Positions 25,088 through 34,122 of a DNA stretch of 64,000 bases are shown piece by piece. The stretch is from Oceanobacillus sp. Castelsardo. GTDB lineage: Bacteria; Bacillota; Bacilli; Bacillales; Amphibacillaceae. The notes under the pieces were generated by a model that did no database searches, had not been told where the DNA came from, and worked only from the letters and a program-made list of their open reading frames with translations. A program made the translations under genes and the position numbers. How positions within the stretch are numbered: position 1 is the stretch's first letter; every line of letters begins with the position of its first letter. Location of the stretch: contig NZ_LYCS01000005.1 in the NCBI RefSeq assembly GCF_001659985.1, positions 230,087 through 294,086 on the forward strand. The letters run 5' to 3'.

Positions 25088-25172
25088 TGTGCACTTTAGC
25101 ACATTAACGTGATGGGGGTCTGACCCATTGGCCTGAAATTTAGGAGGAATAGGACGACTGGGTCTGACAGGG
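25088..25172. repeat. REP-like motif copies, right limit of the repeat zone
   Basis: TGTGCACTTTAGCACATTAA and CGTGATGGGGGTCTGACCCA then TTGGCCTG form the most complete copy. A partial one (ACTGGGTCTGACAGGG) follows at 25158. No further copy was seen between here and the window end. Confidence 0.75.
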
Positions 25173-25199
25173 TTACCATCTCTACAGATTTGCTGGAGG

Positions 25200-25642
25200 A
25201 ATTTTCCTCTAATTTCATTAATGAAATTAAAACTACAGAAACAGAGTTAAGGTAATATGGCATAGATATTAGAAAAGTTCTTCCAAGCGCATTTAGGGGA
25301 ACATCTGTGTTAGTAGATGCAAACTATCAGATGACAAACAACATGTAATGTTTAGATTTAAGAGCTATAACAAGTTTTATTTTCGATTAAGTAAAATTAG
25401 TGGTGACGTTTTCAATCGAATTTGACCCTCACCATGTATGGAAGAATGGTCCAGTAGAGATAAGTATTACTGATTCAGAGATTAATTTAAAGCAAGATAG
25501 TTTCTCTGGTATGAAGCCCTTCGAATTAAGGGGACAACATATAGAACTGACGGTTGAGGGGCTTTCCTTTAGAGTTCCATATTATGGCTTACCAATTAAC
25601 ATTGAATATGGATTGATTTTTTCTTACACTAACCTCCAGTGA
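25200..25642 (+). pseudogene. Unidentified coding remnants
   Basis: Several short frames look coding-like but are broken. KQHVMFRFKSYNKFYFRL lies near 25335-25395, and an 80-codon frame (25400-25642) reads FSIEFDPHHVWKNGPVEIS and later HIELTVEGLSFRVPYYG. No ribosome binding site precedes them and no family is recognised. They may be remains of one or two accessory genes. Confidence 0.3.
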
Positions 25643-25654
25643 CGACAAAGAACA

Positions 25655-25852
25655 AACGATACCTCTTTCAAAATCGAATGTATTAAAATATAAGATTGAA
25701 GACGGATCATGGTTCTGCCTACGTCCATCCGGTACTGAACCAAAAATTAAATTTTACTTTGGTATAAAAGGTGAATCGCTTGACGCAAGTAAGAATGCTT
25801 TATCAGAACTCCGCGCGCAGTCATGGATCGAGTTGAAAAAGAATTGAAATAA
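25655..25852 (+). pseudogene. Phosphoglucomutase/phosphomannomutase C-terminal remnant
   Basis: The frame reads [16 protein letters not shown], then [17 protein letters not shown], the phosphate-binding loop of alpha-D-phosphohexomutases, and a terminal helix ending VEKELK after a one-base frameshift near 25820. The remaining 500 or so residues are absent. A mutase would supply glucose-1-phosphate or mannose-1-phosphate to the neighbouring polysaccharide locus, so its loss here implies another copy elsewhere. Confidence 0.75.
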
Positions 25853-25854
25853 AT

Positions 25855-25902
25855 GAAAAAAGAAAGGCAGTAGGCTTCGAAGCATTACTGTCTTTCTTTT
25901 TT
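25855..25902. terminator. Bidirectional intrinsic terminator
   Basis: AAAAAGAAAGGCAGTA pairs with TACTGTCTTTCTTTTT around a short loop. It sits between the mutase remnant (plus) and the LCP gene (minus) and can serve both. Confidence 0.85.
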
Positions 25903-25937
25903 CATTTCCTACAGAAACATTTAATATGGATTTCACA

Positions 25938-26864
25938 TCAAGATTCCATGTCTTCAATCATTCCATGAACTTTCATAACTTCCTCTTCTGGAACAAGATA
26001 ATAATATACCCCATCAATTTTAGTTCCACTACCTTGCATCATATAACTTTCACTATTATGGCGAACACTAGCATAATTAAATAATAAATCCTGCATGTCA
26101 TCAAAATCCATATTGGTAGTCATATTATTACCTAGTACGTTGATTGCACCTTTGATTTTATTTACAGCCCCAATATTGACACCTTTATCTAAAATAGCAG
26201 CAATCACTTTACGTTGTCTCTCTGTTCTACCAAAATCACCCTTAGGATCTTGATATCTCATACGAATAAATCCCATCGCTTGCGGACCGTCCAATTGAAT
26301 TTGTCCTTTCTCATAATGATAACCCTTTTGATAGTATCCTGTATCCACCCAGTCTAACTCATTTTCAACCGTAATACCACCTAATAAATCAACTAGATCT
26401 GCTAATCCCTCCATGTTAATCTGGACAAAATAATCTAGTTCGATATCTAGAAGGTTTTCTACCGTTGCTATGGACATATCTGCTCCACCAAAGGCATATG
26501 CATGATTAATTTTATCTTCAGTCCCTTTTCCTACTATCAAAGTACGAGTGTCCCTTGGAATACTCACGAGCTGCATTCTATCATTCTTTGGATCAAGGGA
26601 TAGTACCATTAAAGCATCCGAACGTCCTCTATCACCGCCACGTTTATCAACGCCAAGAAGGAGTATATTAAGTGATTGCCTATCATTCACTTTCTGTTTA
26701 ACTACCTTTTTGTCTATATTAGTAACCGTTTCTTGCATGTTATCATTTACTACTTGTTTGGCATGACTAAAAATGGAGAAGGTATATGCACCAACACCTA
26801 TAATAAGGACCAAAACGATTGATAAAACAATTAAACTTATTTTCTTCCAAAGAGGTTTTTCCAT
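25938..26864 (-). CDS. LytR-CpsA-Psr (LCP) family cell-wall ligase
   Basis: A 308-residue protein with one N-terminal membrane helix (about 7-30) and an extracytoplasmic LCP domain. Motifs seen: LLLGVDKRGGDRGRSDALM, QLVSIPRDTR, NHAYAFGG and the arginine-rich MRYQDPKGDFGRTERQR. LCP enzymes transfer undecaprenyl-linked polymers (teichoic acids, capsule) to peptidoglycan. The ATG at 26864 follows AAGGAAGG; a longer frame from 26894 has no ribosome binding site. It follows the exopolysaccharide operon on the same strand past a terminator and may attach its product to the wall. Confidence 0.9.
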   Translation of the reverse strand: MEKPLWKKISLIVLSIVLVLIIGVGAYTFSIFSHAKQVVNDNMQETVTNIDKKVVKQKVNDRQSLNILLLGVDKRGGDRGRSDALMVLSLDPKNDRMQLVSIPRDTRTLIVGKGTEDKINHAYAFGGADMSIATVENLLDIELDYFVQINMEGLADLVDLLGGITVENELDWVDTGYYQKGYHYEKGQIQLDGPQAMGFIRMRYQDPKGDFGRTERQRKVIAAILDKGVNIGAVNKIKGAINVLGNNMTTNMDFDDMQDLLFNYASVRHNSESYMMQGSGTKIDGVYYYLVPEEEVMKVHGMIEDMES

Positions 26865-26972
26865 TTTATTCCTTCCTTTAGTAGACATTCTCATCTTCCC
26901 TATATTAAAATTTTATACAAACCACATTATAATCTAAAATTAATAAGTTGGATAGAGCATATATGCAAAACA

Positions 26973-27010
26973 AAATAGTTCACAATCCTAATAATAGGTG
27001 TGAACTATTT
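26973..27010 (-). terminator. Terminator at the end of the exopolysaccharide operon
   Basis: AAATAGTTCACA pairs with TGTGAACTATTT around 14 bases, and TTGTTTTG follows on the minus strand. It separates the epimerase gene from the LCP gene. Confidence 0.75.
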
Positions 27011-27057
27011 AACTCCCTTAAAATTATATTAATATAATTTTAATTACTATAACCCTT

Positions 27058-28152
27058 TTAAAGTTCTAAGACATCGGCTATTCTCTTGCTAGCAAATCCG
27101 TCACCATAAGGATTACTTGCTTTACTCATATTTTCATACTCTACCTTATCTTCAAGAAGTACTTTAAATGTATTGTAAATATTTTCCTCATTTGTTCCAA
27201 CTAATTTTAATGTTCCAGCAGCTACGCCCTCTGGGCGTTCTGTTGTATCACGCATAACTAAAACTGGCTTACCTAAGCTTGGTGCTTCTTCCTGAATACC
27301 CCCGCTATCAGTTAATATCAAGTAAGAACTTGATAAAAAATTATGAAAATCCAAAACCTCTAAAGGCTCAATTATCCTAATTCTATCACAATTTCCTAAA
27401 ATCTCATTTGCAGCCTCTCTCACTGCTGGATTCATGTGAATAGGGTAAATAACCTTAATATCCATGTGCTCATCAACAATTCTCTTGATAGCTTTAAACA
27501 TATTCCTCATCGGTTCACCTAAATTCTCTCTTCTGTGAGCCGTTATCATTATGAGTTTACTATCTTGTGCCCATTCTAATTCTTTATGTGAGTAATCATT
27601 TCTAACTGTTGTTTTAAGAGCATCAATAGCAGTATTACCTGTCACATAAATAGTAGAAGGATCTTTTCCTTCTTTCAAAAGATTTTCTTTAGACATCTCT
27701 GTTGGAGAAAAGTTATATTTCGCCATTATTCCCACAGCCTGTCGATTAAATTCCTCAGGATATGGAGAATAAATATTATAAGTCCTTAGCCCCGCCTCAA
27801 CATGACCAACTGGAATTTGTAAATAAAAACATGCTAGTGATGTTACAAAAGTTGTAGAGGTATCACCATGCACTAGGACTACATCCGGTTTGACTTCATC
27901 TAATACAACCTTCATTTTTTCTAAAATATTTATTGTTACATCAAATAATGTCTGCTTTGCCTTCATGATTGATAAATCATAATCTGGAACAACATCAAAA
28001 GCTTGCAAAACTTGATCTAACATTTCTCTATGCTGCCCTGTAACACAAACAATAGTTTCCAGTTTATCCCGGAATTTTAGTTCTTTAACTAAGGGGCACA
28101 TTTTTATAGCTTCTGGCCTCGTTCCAAAAACCACCATTACTTTTTTTTTCAT
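27058..28152 (-). CDS. mnaA: UDP-N-acetylglucosamine 2-epimerase (copy 1)
   Basis: A 364-residue cytosolic enzyme interconverting UDP-GlcNAc and UDP-ManNAc. Motifs of the non-hydrolysing family: VFGTRPEAIKMCPL, LVHGDTSTTFV, GHVEAGLRTYNIYSPYPEE, TAHRREN and TDSGGIQEEAPSLGKP. As last gene of the operon it feeds UDP-ManNAc to the dehydrogenase at 40711-41991. A paralogue at 49997-51115 serves the wall teichoic acid locus. Confidence 0.92.
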   Translation of the reverse strand: MKKKVMVVFGTRPEAIKMCPLVKELKFRDKLETIVCVTGQHREMLDQVLQAFDVVPDYDLSIMKAKQTLFDVTINILEKMKVVLDEVKPDVVLVHGDTSTTFVTSLACFYLQIPVGHVEAGLRTYNIYSPYPEEFNRQAVGIMAKYNFSPTEMSKENLLKEGKDPSTIYVTGNTAIDALKTTVRNDYSHKELEWAQDSKLIMITAHRRENLGEPMRNMFKAIKRIVDEHMDIKVIYPIHMNPAVREAANEILGNCDRIRIIEPLEVLDFHNFLSSSYLILTDSGGIQEEAPSLGKPVLVMRDTTERPEGVAAGTLKLVGTNEENIYNTFKVLLEDKVEYENMSKASNPYGDGFASKRIADVLEL

Positions 28153-28222
28153 CTATATCTACCAACTTTGAATTAATTTTTGGTCAAAATTTCAAATAGC
28201 AATTTTCTAAAGAATATCAAAC

Positions 28223-29245
28223 TTATTTTAAGGAATAGTTCCTTTCAAAGTATTTTTTATATTCTCCACTTATAATTTGTTCCCACCATTCTTTATTGTC
28301 AAGATACCATTGAATGGTTTGAGAGATTCCTGTTTCAAAAGTATAATTTGGGTTCCAACCTAATCGTTCTAATTTAGTAGGATCAATTGCATAACGTTTA
28401 TCATGTCCTAATCGATCTTTGACAAATTCTATTAAATCCTCCGATTTATCTAAAGCATTGATAATAGTTTTAACAACCTCTAGATTTGTGCGTTCATTAT
28501 GACCACCAACATTATATACATCACCATTAACACCTTCGTGCATGACTAAATCAATAGCAGCACAATGATCCATAACGTGTAACCAATCGCGAATATTTCC
28601 GCCATCTCCATAAACTGGTACTTTTTCATCATTTAATACTCTAGAAATAGTAAGTGGTATCAACTTCTCAGGAAAGTGATATGGCCCATAGTTATTTGAA
28701 CAACGTGTAATATTGATTGGTAATCCATATGTTTCATGGTATGCACGAACTAATAAGTCGGAAGATGCTTTACTTGCACTATACGGACTATTTGGTTGTA
28801 ATGGTGTTTCTTCTGAGAAAAAGGTTGTTGGATCAAAATCTAATTCACCATAAACCTCATCAGTTGATACATGTATAAATTTAGAAATGCCGACTTCCTT
28901 GGCTGCATCCAATAATACTTGTGTTCCTAATATATTCGTACGAACAAATACTCCAGGATCTGTAATTGAACGATCCACATGGCTTTCAGCGGCAAAATGA
29001 ACTACATAATCAAATTTTTCTTTTTCAAATAGAGGAATTATTGCCTCCCGATCTGCAATGTCTGCCTTTAAAAAATGGTAATTTTCTTTTTTTTCAATTT
29101 CATGATGCTTTGCCAAATCTCCGGCATAGGTCAACAAATCTAGATTATAAATATTATAGCTTGGATATTTATCAACCATATATTGAACAAAGTTTCCACC
29201 TATGAAACCAGCTCCACCAGTTACAAGAATTTTCTTCTTTGTCAT
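28223..29245 (-). CDS. rfbB: dTDP-glucose 4,6-dehydratase
   Basis: A 340-residue short-chain dehydrogenase/reductase enzyme. N-terminal NAD loop GGAGFIGGNFV, catalytic STDEVYGEL, YxxxK in YSASKASSD, and NNYGPYHFPEKLIP. It converts dTDP-glucose to dTDP-4-keto-6-deoxyglucose, the second step of dTDP-L-rhamnose synthesis. Its stop is 70 bp before mnaA and its start touches the rfbD stop. Confidence 0.93.
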   Translation of the reverse strand: MTKKKILVTGGAGFIGGNFVQYMVDKYPSYNIYNLDLLTYAGDLAKHHEIEKKENYHFLKADIADREAIIPLFEKEKFDYVVHFAAESHVDRSITDPGVFVRTNILGTQVLLDAAKEVGISKFIHVSTDEVYGELDFDPTTFFSEETPLQPNSPYSASKASSDLLVRAYHETYGLPINITRCSNNYGPYHFPEKLIPLTISRVLNDEKVPVYGDGGNIRDWLHVMDHCAAIDLVMHEGVNGDVYNVGGHNERTNLEVVKTIINALDKSEDLIEFVKDRLGHDKRYAIDPTKLERLGWNPNYTFETGISQTIQWYLDNKEWWEQIISGEYKKYFERNYSLK

Positions 29246-30100
29246 CTATTTCACCTCTGCTTTTAATACCTGAATATACCTTTTAACCGCATCCTCCCAA
29301 ACTGGCAAAGGAGTAAAACCATTTTCTACAAGCTTTGCTTTAGACATTCTAGAATTCTTTGGTCGGACTGCACGTGTTGGATATTCATCTGTAGTTATAG
29401 AATTTACTCTTACATCAACATTAGCCTGCCTAAAGATTTCCCTTGCAAAATCTGCCCAGCTACAAAATCCTTCATTAGTAGCATGGTAAATTCCAAATTT
29501 GTCACTTTGAATCAAATCTATTAGCAAAGTTGCTAAATCAAATGTGTAGGTAGGGGACCCAATTTGATCACCAACTACATTTATTTCATCTTTTGTTTCC
29601 GATAAACGAAGCATAGTCTTAACAAAGTTATTCCCATTTTTTCCAAATACCCATGAAATACGAACAATATAAAGCTTTTCTAACAATGATTGAACAACCT
29701 GTTCACCTAGAAATTTCGTTTTCCCGTAATACCCAAGTGGAGATGGCAATTCTATTTCAGAAAAAGGAAAATCTCCTTTTCCATCAAATACATAATCCGA
29801 ACTAATATAGATAAATTTCGCATTTACTTCTTTCGCGGCTTTTGCAAGATACATAGTCCCATTCACATTAACATCATAGCAAATTTTTTGATTATCCTCA
29901 GCAGTATCCACAGCAGTATAAGCAGCACAATGGATAATAGCATCCGGCTTTATTTTTTGGATGTATTCTAACACCTTAAGTTCACTCGTAATATCTAAAT
30001 CACTTGATGTAGTACCCTGCATATCTAATCCACGTTTACAACCTTCTCTGACTACATCATAGCCTAGTTGTCCACCATATCCTGTTACTAATATCTTCAT
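29246..30100 (-). CDS. rfbD: dTDP-4-dehydrorhamnose reductase
   Basis: A 284-residue short-chain dehydrogenase/reductase protein with Rossmann motif TGYGGQLGYDV, SSDYVFDG and catalytic YYGKTKFLGE (YxxxK). It performs the last reduction to dTDP-L-rhamnose with NAD(P)H. It is directly adjacent to rfbB (1-bp spacing) and 3 bp after rfbC, so the four genes are tightly coupled. Confidence 0.92.
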   Translation of the reverse strand: MKILVTGYGGQLGYDVVREGCKRGLDMQGTTSSDLDITSELKVLEYIQKIKPDAIIHCAAYTAVDTAEDNQKICYDVNVNGTMYLAKAAKEVNAKFIYISSDYVFDGKGDFPFSEIELPSPLGYYGKTKFLGEQVVQSLLEKLYIVRISWVFGKNGNNFVKTMLRLSETKDEINVVGDQIGSPTYTFDLATLLIDLIQSDKFGIYHATNEGFCSWADFAREIFRQANVDVRVNSITTDEYPTRAVRPKNSRMSKAKLVENGFTPLPVWEDAVKRYIQVLKAEVK

Positions 30101-30103
30101 TAT

Positions 30104-30673
30104 TTACTCACCACTCATGAAATTATTATCAGCATCATCAAGTAGTGGAGCCGCATCATCTTTCACAGATAAAACCGGTTTGATATTCATTGGCCACTTA
30201 ATACCTATGACGGGATCGTTCCATAAAATACTTCTTTCGTTTTCTGGTGAATAGTTTTCATCTACTTTATACTGGACCTCTACATTATCAGTTAAAGTCA
30301 TAAACCCATGTGCAAATCCCTTTGGGACAAATAATTGCTTTTTGTTTTCAGCACTTAATTCAATTCCAAACCATTCTCCGTAAGTAGGGCTTCCTTTACG
30401 GATATCTACTGCTACATCAAAAATAGCACCTTTCGTACACCTAACAAGTTTTGCTTGTGCCTTTGGGTCCATTTGATAATGTAATCCACGTAAAGTACCC
30501 TTCTTTGCTGAAAAAGAGTGATTATCCTGAACAAATTCTGTATTTATTCCATAATCTTCAAGTACCTTTTTACTATAAGTCTCAGTAAACCATCCACGAT
30601 GATCCCCATATACTTTTGGTTCTATTACAAAGACTTCCTTTAGTCTTGAATTAATTACTTCCATGTTTTGCAC
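30104..30673 (-). CDS. rfbC: dTDP-4-dehydrorhamnose 3,5-epimerase
   Basis: A 189-residue cupin-fold enzyme. It has FTETYSKKVLEDYGI, VQDNHSFSAKKGTLRGLHYQ with the catalytic His, and PKGFAHGFMTLTDN. It epimerises C3 and C5 of the 4-keto sugar. It is four bases after the rfbA stop. Length is normal for the family. Confidence 0.92.
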   Translation of the reverse strand: MQNMEVINSRLKEVFVIEPKVYGDHRGWFTETYSKKVLEDYGINTEFVQDNHSFSAKKGTLRGLHYQMDPKAQAKLVRCTKGAIFDVAVDIRKGSPTYGEWFGIELSAENKKQLFVPKGFAHGFMTLTDNVEVQYKVDENYSPENERSILWNDPVIGIKWPMNIKPVLSVKDDAAPLLDDADNNFMSGE

Positions 30674-30677
30674 CTTC

Positions 30678-31562
30678 TTACTTTTTATTTACTTTTAGTT
30701 GATTAGTAAGGCTTATTAAATATTGACCATACCCATTTTTCTTTAACGGCTCAGCCAAATCTAGCAATTGTTCTTTTGAAATATAACCCTTTCGATAAGC
30801 TATTTCCTCTAAACAGGCAACTTTTAAACTTTGTCTTTTTTCAATCGTTTCTATAAATGCAGATGCCTCTAATAAAGACTCATGTGTTCCAGTATCCAAC
30901 CAAGCAAAGCCACGGCCTAATAATTCAACATGAAGATCGTTCATATTTAAATAAGCTTCATTTACAGCCGTAATTTCTAATTCTCCACGTTCAGATGGCT
31001 TTATACTTTTAGCAATATCTACAACTCGATTATCATAAAAATAAAGCCCCGTAACGGCATAAGAGGATTTCGGTATTTCCGGTTTTTCCTCAATTGAAAC
31101 GGCTTTTCCATTCCCATCAAACTCTACTACACCAAATCTTTCTGGATCTTTTACATTATAACCAAAAATGGTTGCCCCCGATTCTCTGGAAACCACCTTT
31201 TTTAATAGGTTAGTAAAACCATGACCATAAAAAATATTGTCACCTAGGATAAGTGCAACATTATCGTCACCAATAAAGTCCTCTCCAATAATAAAAGCTT
31301 GTGCTAACCCATCAGGTGAAGGCTGGACAGCATAGCTTATTTGAATTCCAAATTCAGATCCATTTCCCAGCAACTGTTCAAAGCGTGGGGTATCACTTGG
31401 AGTTGAGATGATTAGTACTTCTCTAATCCCAGCTAACATTAAAATAGATAACGGATAATAAATCATTGGCTTATCGTAAACGGGTATTAATTGTTTTGAT
31501 ATTGACCGGGTAATTGGGTATAGTCTCGTCCCGCTTCCACCCGCTAAAATAATTCCTTTCAA
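30678..31562 (-). CDS. rfbA: Glucose-1-phosphate thymidylyltransferase
   Basis: A 294-residue nucleotidyltransferase starting [18 protein letters not shown], with [44 protein letters not shown] and [14 protein letters not shown]. It makes dTDP-glucose, the entry step to dTDP-rhamnose. First of the four rhamnose genes (order rfbA-C-D-B), as in many Gram-positive capsule loci. Confidence 0.93.
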   Translation of the reverse strand: MKGIILAGGSGTRLYPITRSISKQLIPVYDKPMIYYPLSILMLAGIREVLIISTPSDTPRFEQLLGNGSEFGIQISYAVQPSPDGLAQAFIIGEDFIGDDNVALILGDNIFYGHGFTNLLKKVVSRESGATIFGYNVKDPERFGVVEFDGNGKAVSIEEKPEIPKSSYAVTGLYFYDNRVVDIAKSIKPSERGELEITAVNEAYLNMNDLHVELLGRGFAWLDTGTHESLLEASAFIETIEKRQSLKVACLEEIAYRKGYISKEQLLDLAEPLKKNGYGQYLISLTNQLKVNKK

Positions 31563-31584
31563 AAAATCACCTCCAATTTCAAAA

Positions 31585-32745
31585 TTATTTTTTTTCTAAA
31601 AAGAGTATCTCATACTTATTAACAATTTTGTCCCAAGAATACTCATCTGAAATTCGTTTATGTGCTTCAAACTCTAAATCCTTAATTTTATCATCATCAA
31701 ATTTCTCAACATCATTAATTAAAGAAGATAAATTACCTTTATTCTTGTTGAAATAAACTGCACCATTTAATCCTACTTCTTTATTAAAGACAACATCCAA
31801 AAGTAAATTCACTTTAGTAGAAGCTAATGCTTCAAGTAAAGATGGATTCGTTCCACCTACTTCATGGCCATGAAAATACCCATAGGCAAGTTCTCTTATT
31901 TTTCTTAGTAATTCTTGATCATAAACAGTACCTACAAATTTTATACGTGGATCTTGATCAAACTTTGTCTTTAATAGTAACTCTTTGTAGAAATCATTTT
32001 GCTCAACATTCGAAATAATTATTAAATCCTTATTTGATTTGGATAACATATATTCCCGTATCATAAGTTCATAATTATTTTCAGGTACAAAACGCCCAAC
32101 AATTAAATAGTATTCACCCGGTTTAGTATCATGTTCCTGATACCAACTAACTAACTTCTCATCGTTCTGATTTAATTGTGATTTTGTTACATCCGCCCCA
32201 TATGCGATAAAAGTCGTTTTTGGATTATAATTAGAATAATCTTCATGAATATACGACTCAATTCCTTTTGAATCACAAACCAATAAATCAGCATGCTTTA
32301 CCATTAAACGTTCAGATAACTTCCAGTAACGTTTAATCCAAAAATTCCATTTACTTCTTTTCCATTCATGCCCATCTGGATTAACAAATACTTGTGCACC
32401 TAAACTTGCTAAGTCCCTTTTGTATTTAGAAAAGAAGGGCCCTATACGGCAAGCTAATATATAAACAATACTATCAGTTAGGTGGTTTTCTTTTATATAT
32501 CGAATACATTCTTTAATACTTAGTAAATCATATAAAACTGCCTTAGCACTTCCCACTTCAGGTACTTTGACATTAAAACAACGTGCATTATTATAATAAA
32601 ATTCATCATTATTGTCCGCCATACAAGATACATGGTAGGTGATATCTTTATAGACTCTTCTTTTCGTTAGTTCATCAACAAATGTTTCAAAACCACCATA
32701 TTTAGCCGGTATTCCCTTTGAGCCGATTATAAAAATGTTTTTCAT
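31585..32745 (-). CDS. Rhamnosyltransferase, Cps2T/WchF type (DUF1972 + GT4)
   Basis: A 386-residue protein with an N-terminal DUF1972 domain ([41 protein letters not shown]) and a GT4 C-terminal half ([35 protein letters not shown]). This layout is that of the streptococcal beta-1,4-rhamnosyltransferase Cps2T, usually the second sugar transfer. Placed directly before the dTDP-rhamnose genes, which supports the donor. The acceptor linkage cannot be read from sequence. Confidence 0.8.
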   Translation of the reverse strand: MKNIFIIGSKGIPAKYGGFETFVDELTKRRVYKDITYHVSCMADNNDEFYYNNARCFNVKVPEVGSAKAVLYDLLSIKECIRYIKENHLTDSIVYILACRIGPFFSKYKRDLASLGAQVFVNPDGHEWKRSKWNFWIKRYWKLSERLMVKHADLLVCDSKGIESYIHEDYSNYNPKTTFIAYGADVTKSQLNQNDEKLVSWYQEHDTKPGEYYLIVGRFVPENNYELMIREYMLSKSNKDLIIISNVEQNDFYKELLLKTKFDQDPRIKFVGTVYDQELLRKIRELAYGYFHGHEVGGTNPSLLEALASTKVNLLLDVVFNKEVGLNGAVYFNKNKGNLSSLINDVEKFDDDKIKDLEFEAHKRISDEYSWDKIVNKYEILFLEKK

Positions 32746-34098
32746 CTAATTTGCTCCTATTATTTTTTCGTAAAGTCTTTTGATCTGTTTCGTATGGATT
32801 TCCATAGTCCACGGAAAATCCTCTTCACATATGTTTTCGTTTAGTTCCTGTAATATATATCGATTACTAATCAGCAGTCCTATTAAATTCGCTAATTCAT
32901 CGGAATCAGCCTTAAAAATAAATCCTGTTTTTCCATGCCTTATTATATCTTGTGAACCAACATACTCAGATATTAGTACGGGAACGCCGTGTGACAAAGC
33001 CTCGAGAGCGATAAAACCAAATGTTTCTTTCCAAACACTAGGAACAATCAAAATATCCGTACTATTAAAAATATCCACTAATTTCTCGTGATTATAACGC
33101 CCATGAAATGAAATATACTTTTTCTCATTACCAACCAATAAAGTTTCATTTGTATTTCCATATATATTTAAATACCAGTTGGTTTCGTTTCTTTGTAATA
33201 AATTATTCAATGCCTCTCTTAATAGAGGAAATCCTTTATATTCTTCCAACGGACCTAAAAATGTGATTTTTAACGGGGCTTTTGTATCAAATGTTTTCAG
33301 ATTTCGATTATCATTAATATCGTCGTGCGTAACTGGGGCAATTTCACCTTTTACATCAATAAACTTTTCAAAAACGCCTTTTGCAATACTACTATTAAAA
33401 TAAAAGTAATCTATGCTATTTAACATTTTATAATAATAGTCTTTTAATTTTTTATATTGTACGGATAAATCTTTATCTTTTATGTGAACATTTGTCCCAT
33501 TTTTTTCCTCTTGAACTTTAATATTCCCCTTTTTATAACTTCGCAACCTTTTAGTCAGTTTACTATCCTTAGTAATCCGATATAACTTAGATTGCATTAA
33601 ATAAATTAGAGGAAGGCTATATGCGCTATGGCTATAAGTAAAATAATCTTCACTTTCTTCAATAATATTAGGTTTAGTTGATATTCCGAAATAATCATGG
33701 GTTGTATAAACCATCTTAATTTTTAATTCTTTCGCTGCAATAAAAAATTCCTGATGTATCCCCATAAAGGTATGAATATGAATAATTTCAGGATTTATAT
33801 TTTCCAAAAATTTTTTATAAATATCTTTTGGAGAGACAGGTTTCATAAATTCATTTGGTTTTGATATTCCACCCATTAAGGGGACTGGTAAGGGATTAAT
33901 AAGCTCAAAGACTTTAATTCCTTCAAAAATGTCATGTAATTTGATTTTTGTTTTATTCCCCAATAAAAAGTGACCTGGAAATAGTAAATAGACCTTATCA
34001 TTTTGCGTAATTTGATTTTTCATAAGATCAATAGAATATTTTGTAAGCCCACCTGACCTGTATGGTGGAAGTCCTAGCGTATAATGTAAGATTTTCAT
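32746..34098 (-). CDS. Glycosyltransferase family 4
   Basis: A 450-residue GT-B enzyme. The N-terminal domain opens with LPPYRSGGLTKYSIDLMKNQ and IHTFMGIHQEFF; the C-terminal donor domain has ITFLGPLEEYKGFPLLREA and PSVWKETFGFIALEALSHG with the E-x7-E motif. An inserted charged stretch at about 190-225 lengthens it beyond the usual 370-400. It is cytosolic and adds a sugar to the lipid-linked repeat unit. Donor unknown. One base separates it from the next gene. Confidence 0.8.
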   Translation of the reverse strand: MKILHYTLGLPPYRSGGLTKYSIDLMKNQITQNDKVYLLFPGHFLLGNKTKIKLHDIFEGIKVFELINPLPVPLMGGISKPNEFMKPVSPKDIYKKFLENINPEIIHIHTFMGIHQEFFIAAKELKIKMVYTTHDYFGISTKPNIIEESEDYFTYSHSAYSLPLIYLMQSKLYRITKDSKLTKRLRSYKKGNIKVQEEKNGTNVHIKDKDLSVQYKKLKDYYYKMLNSIDYFYFNSSIAKGVFEKFIDVKGEIAPVTHDDINDNRNLKTFDTKAPLKITFLGPLEEYKGFPLLREALNNLLQRNETNWYLNIYGNTNETLLVGNEKKYISFHGRYNHEKLVDIFNSTDILIVPSVWKETFGFIALEALSHGVPVLISEYVGSQDIIRHGKTGFIFKADSDELANLIGLLISNRYILQELNENICEEDFPWTMEIHTKQIKRLYEKIIGAN

Positions 34099-34122
34099 TT
34101 ATTATCACGTCCACATTTCTAA

